64,000 nt of DNA from Mytilus galloprovincialis (taxonomy: Eukaryota > Mollusca > Bivalvia > Mytilida > Mytilidae). Below are positions 1 through 11,300 of the stretch, in pieces. Each line of letters begins with the position of its first letter. Positions within the stretch are counted from its first letter, which is position 1. The stretch is taken from positions 55,045,121 to 55,109,120 of the forward strand of contig NC_134846.1 in NCBI RefSeq assembly GCF_965363235.1. The letters are read 5' to 3'. Position numbers and translations under genes: made by a program. The notes under the pieces are model-generated. The model searched no databases, had not been told where the DNA came from, and was given only the letters and a program-made list of their open reading frames with translations.

Positions 1-282
1 TAATAAATTGGATAAAGTTAAACTGGTGAGATTTGTAACAGGTACCAGTAAACGGCTGTCATTCGGTATTTTGAGAAAATTGAGATTGAGGAATATCAAT
101 ATTGCTAACGTTCACTTTGCTCAACAAGGCTGACTATGTTGTATGGGCTTTGTTCATTGTTGAAGGCCATACGGTGCCATATATTGTTAATTTGATTTAT
201 GTGCCATTTGGTTTCTTGTGGAGAGTTGTCGGATTGGCAATCGCACCACATCTTTTTTATATGTGACATCACCATTACTCAC
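1..282 (+). repeat. R1 repeat 3' portion
   Basis: From about 125, GACTATGTTGTATGGGCTTT through TTGTGGAGAGTTGTCGGATT to CACATCTTTTTTAT matches the end of the fuller R1 copy at 46020-46595. Nothing is recognised in the first 110 bp. Confidence 0.6.
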
Positions 283-500
283 CGCCTTGGTGGTCTCGTG
301 GTAGCGTTTGCTCATCGAGTGCTGAAGGTCGTGAGTTCGAGTCAGAATGATGTGTCCGGATAAGGTGACACGTCTTCTTGTGGACTATTATCTTGTGAGC
401 TAGCACGTTAAATATTCAGCTCAGTGTGTCGGTCTACAATGGTCTAGTTGCAATCAGGTTAAATATTCATATTATATTAACAAGTTCTCGTCTTTAATAT
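283..500 (+). mobile_element. tRNA-derived SINE
   Basis: Head CCTTGGTGGTCTCGTGGTAG resembles tRNA box A context and GTGAGTTCGAGTC resembles box B, about 40 bp apart. The body continues with TTGTGAGCTAGCACGTTAAA. Too mutated for a tRNA gene; typical of a pol III SINE. Confidence 0.65.
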
Positions 501-698
501 GTATATTGATTTGCCGCTGGACGTTAAGCAGCCAACCATGTTTATCATCATCTTTACTTACCCTAGCATGTTCTTTATGTTACAGTTTTTTTAAAGACAT
601 ATGTTGTAGATAAAAATTTATTATTAAAACATATAACTTCAAACAAATTTCGTCATGATAAAAAAAAACTTGACCAAAGAAGTATTCGCCAAGCTTAT

Positions 699-1431
699 AT
701 AATGCGGGGTTCACACATTGCCGATTATTGCTCCCGTTTGAGATCACACAGCGATACGACACGAAAAGTGAAAAAGTCGGATTAGTATCCTCAATTATCT
801 GGAATGTCCTATTATTGTCTGAACGCAGTCGTTTTAGTTCGTAACAGATTCCTACTGGTCGGGAAGGGTCCGAATAGTTCGGCAAAGCACCCCGACAGTT
901 AGGTGCGTCCCGTAACATTCGGGGAAACTCAGCCGATTTTTTCTAGTCGGATTACAATCGTGCCTATGTCGTGACAGATTCTGCTGTATCGGATCGAATT
1001 CTTAACAATGTTCTGTGTATTCGGGACGGTGTCCTGTGGAACGGGAATGATCTGGAGAAGTCCCGACAATAACAGAATACAATACGACTGAGACCAGACA
1101 AAGCCGTTTGCAATGCGATAGAGCGGACCGTGATAGGATTACGTTCCGACAGTACCCGATCATCCCGATTATGCCGACAGTTTTCGAACGGATAACTTCC
1201 GTCAGCGTCGGTTCACTGTCTTGTCACTATCTGATCTCTGTCGGATTACATTCGGTAGAATCGGGACGCAGTCGTGACAGACTCGGTCGAATTTTACCTG
1301 GCGAAAGATACAAATCGAATTTCCATCCACGATTCACACGATCTTGATCAGACTTTTGACAAATTTTAATCGGGAATGGTCCTGTCAAGGACGGCAGTAA
1401 AAATCGTGAATGTATGACCCCAGCTTATACC
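699..1431. mobile_element. CpG-rich terminal-inverted-repeat element (non-autonomous)
   Basis: Left end TGCGGGGTTCACACATTGCC and right end, reversed, AGCTGGGGTCATACATTCAC form imperfect inverted repeats. The interior is rich in CGG, TCGG and CGAC words, unlike the AT-rich surroundings. The open frame at 1108-1347 has no recognisable product. Confidence 0.5.
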
Positions 1432-2613
1432 GACGCACGGAATAAAGAAGAATGTGAAAACGTGCAAATTGGTGAAGTTAAAATTAAATATCATATATAC
1501 TGCGAAACGTATGGTATTTCTATGTGATTATTTCGTGTCAAATTCGTGTTGCTCAATTTAGATTTCAGTTTTCCGTTATTCAACTTTTATTCGTATTTTT
1601 TATCTTTGGCCATGTTTTTGTATTACTTTCTTCAACTTAATCTTGTTGTTTTTATTATCCCCTTCGTACCTGACATTAGTATAAAATTTGAATCACATAG
1701 TTTTGAAAGATAAAGTAATCAGTTCAGCGTATATCAAATGTGATAACAAACTGAAAAAAAAACAACAAAAACGGATCAGCTGTTTATGCCAAATGAATGA
1801 AAAATCAAAATAAGCATGATCTATCTTAAACATTTCAGTTTGTTGCTGTTCAATTAATTTACAATTTTTATAAACTCAGGACGTATCTATCTATTCATTT
1901 TGTTAATTTTATGGTTGGGTTGCTGTCTCGTTCCCCCTAAAACACACTCACACACACCACATCCATCTCCTTTTATTTTTATGTGTTTTTCACAATTTTT
2001 TTTTTATTTCGTATATCGGTTATCTTATTAGATCATTGTTAAACTATTCATTCAATGAGATGCTGAAGATTAAAGTTAATGTATACATTACAGGCGAATT
2101 ACTATTACATTTTCGTGTAATAAAAAAATTCAATAAAAAAAATGGGAAAAACATTTTTACTTTTAAAATAATTGATACAAACAGGTCCGTTAAAAGACAT
2201 ATTGTGTAGGTAAAAGGGTAATATTACATTTTCCCGGCTTTATATTTGCCTTTCACGTAATATTTTTCTTTTATTTATTCAAATCCAGTCAAATTTGTCT
2301 TGTCATGATCTAACTGACGAGATACAAATGTAGCTAGGGAATAGTTGACGGGCGCCAAGTATTTATACTTTTATTGAATGACAGAATATAAAAGCAAATA
2401 CGATTTCCGTCTAACTGTGACGATAAATGGGTGCAAATTTATGGTAAAAAACACACCTAAGTAAATATATTTTTAAGAAAAGATTCAAAACTAGATGTTT
2501 TAGTCCTCAGGCTTTCTTGTTTTAAATTAAAAATGTACAAACTCGGTTACAAGTACAATCTATAATATATCTATTGAACATCTCAACAGTATTTGTCGTA
2601 TATCATACTAGTA

Positions 2614-4736
2614 ATGAGGGGGGGCAAGGGGTCCCAATAACAGCAAAACAGCAAATTGATTTGGCTTATAACAGATAACAAGGAATTAAAATGGACAAAA
2701 ACAGATAACAGGAAATGAAATGTTAAAATAAGTCGGGTCCTTGACCTATCCAGTATTTCTAATTACGGGTTTAATCCTTTGTAATGAATTCCATTTTCTA
2801 TGAACATGTTTTTAAAATTATGTATCTAGAATGTGTTTACTACTCAATATATTTTTATACGCTCGTTTACGAGACGTATTATGGAATACTGTTGTCCGTC
2901 TGTCGTCAACATGTCGAACATTAACTCCAACACTCTTTAACCTATTAGTTGCATAAAACTTTGGGAAATTGTCTATATCTATTGACTTGAGCTCCCCTTC
3001 GTTTTTTTTTTTTTTATATAAATTTCAGATTTTAATTTTCTGAGTAATTGGGTTATATTTAATAAAAATGGTTGGTTGTTTTTTTTCAGTTTTCTGATAA
3101 TATCTCAAAAATCCTTTCACAAATTTGCAAGGAATTTTAGTTAATTGATTATATCTATTAACATAAGCTCCCTTTCAATTTTAGATTTTAAGTTTCCAAG
3201 TTAAGGGGTTTGTTTTATTAATTAAAAAGGGGGGATTTTCCAGTTTTCGGACATTAACACAAAAACGTTTTCAGCAGTTTTCATGAAACTTTGCTGAATT
3301 GTTTATAGCTATTGTTGTAAGCGCCCTTTCTATTTTCATTAATTTTAGATTTTATGTTATTGAGTTAAGGGGTTACTTATTCATTAAAAAAGGTGGTATT
3401 TTCTAGTTTTCGGACAAGAGATCAAAAATGTTTTCAGCAGTTCTCATGAAATTCTGGTGCATTGTTTATATATATATTGATTGAAGCTCCCTTTCGATTT
3501 TTATACATATCTGATATGACATAAAGAAGTTATCGAATATTTCAAAAAGGGCGACTGGCATATCATGCGCTCATGTCGTAGCTGTTTATTTGTTATAGAA
3601 TACTTTTTTTCAGCATTTTATTTTTATACAGTTATAGAAACTCACACATGCTTGTAATTTAAATAGTGTTACTGTAATAAAATTAAGAATTGAAATGAGG
3701 AATATGTCAAAGAGACAAAAAAAGATATCTAGTAAAATTTCAAGGGCAGTATTGGTATCAACGCAGGTCCAATTGCCATAGTTCTTGTGTTTGTTGATAC
3801 TAAAAAATGACATAAAAGAGTTTGAATATATATATTCGCATTCTGACTTTTTTAAATGCCCAGTTAATGAGGTGTGTGAATTTTTCTTAATAAGACTATG
3901 AGGCAAGTGGTATATAGGGTAGAAAAATCAAAAGCACCAATTATAAGCATGCAATTTATCAAGTACCTCGAACCAATTTTCACACTCCAAAATTAATTTA
4001 TTCCACTATTTTCAAAGGCTTAATTTGAACAATTTTTTATCAGGCTTTTGATTGCACCAAGTGTACTAGTAAGTAGAATACATAATTTAGTAGAAGAACA
4101 ATGGATTGAAGAAGAAATAAATGTTTGTTTGTAATGAGCTATGTGCAGCTTCGGAACCCAGTAAATGGTTGGAACTTTCATTGTACAATGTGTTTGATTC
4201 TGCTTTGAAAAGAACCACATAGCTGAGTCTATATACCATATTATATAAAAGGCTAACTGGTCCTTAATTGAGATTCTTGTCAGATATTCTTGGCCATATG
4301 TTTTCCTTTAATAAGATAATTCTAAATACATGTTCCAAAAAAATGGAATTTATTACAAAGGATAATCAAAATATACGTATACTGGAATTGTCCTGGACCT
4401 CACTTCTGTGATGGGTATATGTTAATGGAATCCTTCTCCGAATAAGGGACCAACATATTAGTAGTGGTAGACCCCAATGTCCAATGATCTTCAATTTCTA
4501 CCGAAAATTTGCTCTAAAAAAAGTCTAACATTTCAATTTTCAATAACAGTTAACAGCAAATACATTATCACAATATCAGATAACAAAAAAACTAAAAGCC
4601 CAATAACAGCTAACAAAGAATAAGACAATAACAGCTAACAGCAAATAAATTTTCAGAATAACAGATAACAAAAAATTAAATTGCCCCATAACAGCATAAC
4701 AGTTAAACCCCTTGTCCCCCCTCAGTAATATTTGTC
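2614..4736. repeat. Region bracketed by inverted GAGGGGG-CAAGGGG ends, with ATAACAGATAACA repeats
   Basis: At 2614-2760 and 4540-4736 runs of ATAACAGATAACA-type units occur. The outer ends (GGGGGGCAAGGGGTC and, reversed, GGGGGGACAAGGGGTT) are inverted. The middle contains an R6 element (2855-3590). It could be one composite element or two independent copies. Confidence 0.35.
2855..3590 (+). repeat. R6 repeat with internal diverged tandem units
   Basis: Starts TATACGCTCGTTTACGAGACG, contains several roughly 140-bp units (CAGTTTTCGGACA ... TTTCATGAAA ... ATTGTTTATA ... AAGCTCCCTTTC), ends CATATCATGCGCTC. Related to 32073-33050. Confidence 0.55.
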
Positions 4737-4988
4737 CGCCCAGACATATTTTACCAGGACAAATTTATCACTTACAAACACATATCTCATTATATACACT
4801 GGATTTTTCTTGATATATCATGGTTTTCTTAGGACATTATTTCATTTATATATCCTGTAATAAGTCATGCGTTAAGGACAAATGATAACCACATACGTAA
4901 CTGATATGATTGTATATTATCCGCATTTTGTTCGATTTGTTATTTAATAAGTTTAGTATACCCATTTATACTTAATTTATAAAGTTGT

Positions 4989-5367
4989 ATGGAATTAAAA
5001 AATAGTGTAAGTGAAATGGATAATAGCATTTACGAGGAATTATATGAAAACACTATCCACCACCAAGATGAATCTAAAACCTCGACAAGTTCTAATCTAC
5101 TAACATACGAATCTTTAACTCATCAACATGATTCTGCAGTAGTGTATGACAGCTTACAAACCAAAAAGTTTAAAACAACAAAATGGAAATGTCTACGTCA
5201 TTTTAAATCAAGGAAAATAGCAATAACAGTTTTCCTTTTTTTAAGTGTCGTCTGTTTTCTTGCATGTGTTATCATCTTTATACACACGACCAATGTAAAC
5301 AGTGAACAGACTCAGACTGTGTCTAAAGAAACAAATGGAAATAAAAATGGAGGCTATTTTCCTAATG
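4989..5367 (+). CDS. Gene 1 exon 1: tyrosine-rich N-terminal tail and first membrane segment
   Basis: Encodes residues 1-126 plus one base. Tyrosine motifs YEEL, YENT, YESL and YDSL lie before the membrane segment; YESL and YDSL are nine residues apart, close to ITAM spacing. A basic stretch precedes a roughly 24-residue hydrophobic run beginning KIAITVFLF. The donor is G|GTATGT, phase 1; the last G joins AT of exon 2 to give Asp. Confidence 0.75.
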
Positions 5368-8300
5368 GTATGTAAATCTTTGACTAAAAACTGCATACGA
5401 TGCACATATTTCTCTTACCAAACACTGTAAATATCGTAATTGTTTATTAATCAACTATTAACACGAAGATTAGGGGCAAAGTTTTAAAAGAATGTATTGG
5501 GAGCTATGATGATGAACCTTATCATTCTCTTTTCTATGAATGATCTGAAATCAAACAAAAATAGGACAATTCTTATTATTCTTTTGCACGTGTACACAAG
5601 TCATATTTATATTTATATTTATGATATATTTAGTAGTAAATACAGTAGCACGAAATGCAACTATAAAAAAGAACGCAATGAAATACCATACAAAACACAC
5701 ACAAACAATTATACAATAAACAAAATATTTTTAAAACAACAACACGCAAATTGTAAGGTAACCCAGGTGCTTCATATTAGTAATTGAGCAGTTCTTTTAA
5801 AGCTTTTAAAACAAGACAAAAGTAGAAGTGAGGGTAACCCAGGTGCTAGGAACCAGAAAGCATTTTATATATACTCTCCTGTTGAAATATATGATAAAGC
5901 GTATAAAACATTGCAAAATCTGTATCACATGCCGTATCACCCTCGACCAGTATCATCCCTCGGGCCTAAAAGCCGCCAGGCTGTATTGGTATCTCGGGAT
6001 GATACGGTATGTGATACAGATTTTGCCATGTATTATTCTCTATTTATCGATATCGGGACAGGGGACAAAAATTATATATTTAACATTGACTACTATATAT
6101 AATGTTCTTACAATACTTCCTGTGTATTTGTTTTTAATTTTTTTTAAATGGTATAAAAAATCATGACATTTAACACTAATCTTAGTTCATAAAGAAAAGT
6201 AAATTTGTTTGGGCAACACCTAGACTTTGAAGACACATTTTTGAAAGAAAAAATGAGTTTAATCCATAACCGAGTTGATCAATATATTTCTTATATACTC
6301 AAGAATGTTCACTTAAAAGCAAATTAATTTAATCTCATGCGAAAAACTACAAATTCAAAAAAAGGGCTTCATTTTTTTGGGTAAAAACATGCCCATATAT
6401 GGAAGACACATGACTTCCATTGTTGAGAAATGGGGTCAAACCGGGGTCAGCTTTCCGACTGAATAGAGGCTCTGGAGAGATTGAATCGATCACCTATATT
6501 TAAGACGCCCAATGAGCGAAAACAAAACTTTTCATTAGAACCATATTAATGACGTAAGGAACAACCTTGGTTGCAAAAGTATCGGTAGATCTTGTGAAGA
6601 AGATCTTTGAAAATCAAAAAGAATTGTACCGTTTTGGTCCATAGCAACTATATTGGACACATTCAAAAACCAAAGCATACGCCATTTGTTTTAGTAGGGT
6701 TTCAATTTAAAATATGAAATATCAAATATCAAATACGAATTTTCTAATAGCTGTTGAATAAAAACCTCCATTCGTCAAGTATGTGTTAAATTTGATCTAC
6801 CGTTGTTTATGAATGATCCTGCGTTCAGCAAATTGATAATCAGAAAAGCCAGTGACCTTGTTTGTTGACAAATTAGCAAAAATTAAAGTAAAAACATTGA
6901 AAATGGACTTTCTAGGAAATATTTATGCATAGTAATGTTGTATTGTGTTCCGTGCTTATTAAAGAGATAATTTGATTATCAAACTATGGCGTTAACGGGC
7001 GGGCGTATGAGGCCAAGTGATGGCAACGAAAGCCATGAGGATGTGGATAGGGTTTGCAGTTGTATCTATAAATTCGATAGCTTATTAGGTCAAGCATTAA
7101 ACAAACTCATGTGTCCGCGGTTTAAACTTGCATTGTTTGAGGAGAAAACAATTTCGCACACAATACATTCGTCTCCGGGACAATTATCATCCTGCACGCA
7201 CTCAACCTACTCTCCGGACAGCCAAACATATTTGAATGATCTATTAAATTTGATTTCTTGTTTATTACTAGCTTAAAGTCCCATGACAACTATTTCAATC
7301 ATAGTCAGGACGATGTTATACTTTGATAGATTAAAACAATAATATGTGAAATACATATTTGATTTAAATACATGCACATATATGTCCACAAGGAGAGTAC
7401 ATACAATATCTTACTTTAGGACATAAAATTACATCAATTTGGTCCTCAATTTAGTGAGAAAAAACATAGCATCCATTTTTTTTTAAACATCTATTTTAAA
7501 TTCTTAAATTTATATGTGTAGCATTGATTGTTCGTTCAAAGGAGTAGGTTCATCTAAAGAAAGATTGTGTACACTTTAAAAAAAAAACCACTTAAGTGTC
7601 TACTTCAGTCGATTCAATTAGTTTGTGTGAAATATTTGAACTGATTTAGTCATTTCAGACGCTCATATTCAAGCTTAAATATGAAAAATCTATCAATTAT
7701 TTCAGATATTTTTTGTCAAAAATGAAAGTGGCCGCTACCATGTTTATCCTCAACCTTTATACATGTTATGCATTATCATCAAATACAATTTACATTTAAA
7801 TATTGAAAATGAACACGAATGCGGCCACTTCCATTGAAGACGAAACCCGTATAAAATTTTACTCAAATGCTAAAATAATTTAGCATGACTTAATCTTACA
7901 AACATGTTTAGAGATCTCACAAACATGTTTAACCCCGCCGCAATTTTGCGCCTGTCCAAAGTCAGGAGCCTTTGGCCTTTGTTAGTCTTGTATTATTTTA
8001 ACTTTTAGTTTCTTGTATACAATCTGGAGTTTAGTATAGTGTTCATTATCACTGAACTGGTATATATTTGTCTAGGGGCCAGCTGAAAGACGCCTCCGGA
8101 TGCGAGAATTTCTCGTTGCATTGAAGACCTGTTGGTGACCTTCTGCTGTTGTCTGCTCTATGGTCGGGTTGTTGTCTCTTTGGCACATTCCCCATTTCCA
8201 TTCTCAATTTTATTAATGATGCTAGTACAAAAAACAATCCATATGTATGTAGCAGAAGTATTCTACTTTCCAATAAATAGCTAAAAGTTTACATTATAAC

Positions 8301-11300
8301 AATTTTGTAAAACTGATATATTTTGGGGCCAAAAAGAGTCTTACTGAACCTTCTCCTTTTAACGACATGTTTTTTTTTTACATTTTAGATTGTGAAAACA
8401 AAATGATTCTACACACGCCTAACAAATATGCATATCGACCATTTATCTTGTCAAATCATGGTTTGTTTATTTCTGATAAAGAATCGTTTTCCTTTCACGT
8501 GCAAGCATGTAATGACGTACATGTTGCCTTACTGCCTAAAGACTATGGTAACATTACTGACGAAAGTGCACTCTATGAAATTGTTATCGGAGCGTATAGA
8601 AACACAAGGTCAATTATTCGCAAAAGAAAACAAGGGCAATCAATGGTTGAACGAGAACGAATAGGATATCTCAATTGCACAGAAGTAAGGCAGTTTAATA
8701 TAGATTGGTCAAATGGAAATATTTCTGTAAGATACATTATGAAGAACAGTACTGTTGAAACTATCATGGCATGGTTGGACCCAGCACCTCTGATGATTAT
8801 TGATGCGGCAATAACTACAGGTTTTGGTGCAACAGGATCATGGACCTTCTGTGCAAACGGTAAACAAATAAGATTTTAAAGGTTTGCAGAAAAGTGCAGT
8901 GATCAATACTTAGTCTACATGACGCTACATGATTTATGATACAAGGAAAAAATAGCCAAAGAAACCGAAACATAAAATTTAGTTTCTGTCAGTAAAACTG
9001 AGAACATGTGATATGATTACCAATTATACAACTGTTTGTTCACGAGTTTAAAACCAGACGAGTAGCCAGTCATTCGGTACTTGCATGAAAATACGGATAT
9101 TATTTTGTTTAAATTTGTTTTTATAAAATTCCGGAATCAGATTAAGGACTGTATGCCTGATTCCATGTCAGGGTTTGGTTTTACTTTTGGTTCTTTGTAG
9201 TTTTATATTGATCCGTTTATCAACATTTGCAAATAGGTTTGGACCTCTAACATCATTGCAGAGACATTAGATATTGTTGAAATACGCATACGGTGCAATA
9301 AAATTGGTACCTTTAATATAATGACTACATATCCAAGTGTTCAAACCCAAATATAAGAACACTGTACGTAAAGCACTACATGTTTTTGTTGTCCACACGT
9401 ATTCACAGTTAAAAATATCACAGGTAGTCAATGGAAGAGCACGATAAACTCCATTTTAAAGTTGTCAGAAAACGTAATCAACAGAAAAGTACATGAAATG
9501 TATTTTGATGGTCCTCCTATCGAGATAAAAAGGAAAAATGCTGAGTTCCTATAATTAAACTTGTTAATCCTAACACATGTTAGAGTCGCCAATAAAATCG
9601 TTATGACGAGTTACTTTAAACGTTATAACAAGTAAGCTTATTCGTTATAACAAGTTAATGCTATTCAACAAAACAGTCGTTTCAATTAGTAACCGAGGGG
9701 GGGGGGGACACAAGTACTAACTCGTTTCGTTTGACTCAAACACAAAATGTTCTTTTACATTCAACCAATTATTCCTAGAATATTTTCTATATGGATGGTT
9801 ATTAAGAGAGAACCGATAACGAAGAAACTGTATTATAAATCTAAAAATTCAAAATGTACCGTAAGGAGAGTACATACAATATCTTACTTTAGAACATAAA
9901 TTGACCTCAATTTGGTCCTCAATTTAGTGTCATCTTCGGGAGAGAAAAAACATAACATCCATTTAAAGTAATATAAAACGAGTGACCGGTGAAACATAAG
10001 GTTTATTCAATTCTTAAACCAATGCATGTATGTATCATAAACTTAGTCTTCTGTGCACGATTTCATAATTTTTTTACGCAAAAATATCGTATAATCGTCA
10101 TTTTTTCCCCTTTCTATCTGTTATGAAGTGAAAATATGACAGCTCATTAATTGTCGCATTCTGAAGCAGAAGTTTTCCGATTGTCACCTTATAGTAAACA
10201 ATCAACAAAAAAGCATTGATATTGACCACGTATGACGTAACTCAAACAAAATCTTTTACTACATGTTTATATATTTGTGTTTAATTTTACTTGCAGATTT
10301 TAAGAATAGTACTGACAAAGATGGATTAATAGATGGTAAGTCGTTATACGTATGGTAACAATTGTTTGTATATGCATTTTCTAAATCACTACTAGCATCT
10401 GAAATACAGAGTAAGTACATACTCAACGTTAGGAAAAAAAATACCATATGATATACAAACCTTTCTGAAGAATCAATTAATTCTACCGAATCATATGTTA
10501 TTTTCTTTGCAAGATGTTGTGTTTTTGTTAACTTTTTGTCATATGCATCTCAATGATACCCCTTTCTACAAGTTGCCTGAAACAGAACAGGCAATTTGTT
10601 AAATTTTGATTAAAAATTTCAATTATTTTACAAAAGGACCAAGTATTTTTAGTCATTATATAATGCCTGTCAAGGTAAGGCAGAACTGTACCTAGTGCTT
10701 TTTTATTGGAGGTTTATAAGTATTCTGCCACGTCCAGACGTCATGGACATTAAATATACAAAAAACAGTAAATATAGAAATTGAACATGTTACACATTTT
10801 ACTACATGTTAACATATTTACGTATAGTTTTACTTGCAGATTTTAACAAAAGTGCTGACAGAGACGGATCAATAGATGGTAAGATAATAATACAACGAAT
10901 AAACGGTACACTAGAAATTACACTTTATGATCATTGGAATTGGAAATTCTATAATTTAATAATGAGATAAAGGTATCGTAGGGTAAATGTGTTAGTAGTG
11001 ACATCTGAAAGTTTGCCGAGTAACTTTTTATATACATGTAGTAACCGGTCACCTGACTAGATTTCCTCTTTGATATGCCACTATACCGTATCCATTTCAT
11101 TTTTCATCTAACTATGTGTATAATCATAAATTGCTGCAAACATTAATTATACAGGTATGTTTGTTAATGTCAATCAAGTGAAACACGTTAGCTTCGTGAG
11201 ACAACATTTAATGAGTGTGTTGACCGTTATGGAATAACCGTTTCACAAATGATATCGGATATGTTCCTTACGTCGTAATTACAATCCCCTTCCCTTCCAT

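Larger units (their letters stand above)
5368..8388 (+). other. Gene 1 intron 1: mostly unrecognised sequence
   Basis: Contains a GTGGCCGC MITE (7718-7835) and a retroelement tail (7911-8214). An isolated 96-codon open frame at 6986-7276 (starting MALTGGRMRPSDGN) has no family resemblance and is not called a gene. Confidence 0.5.

Noticed and set aside
283-345. tRNA gene
   Set aside because: Box A and box B-like words are present, but the acceptor and other stems do not pair and a SINE body follows.
6986-7276. 96-codon open frame in gene 1 intron 1
   Set aside because: Open but without family resemblance, splice sites of the right phase, or a homologue elsewhere in the cluster.
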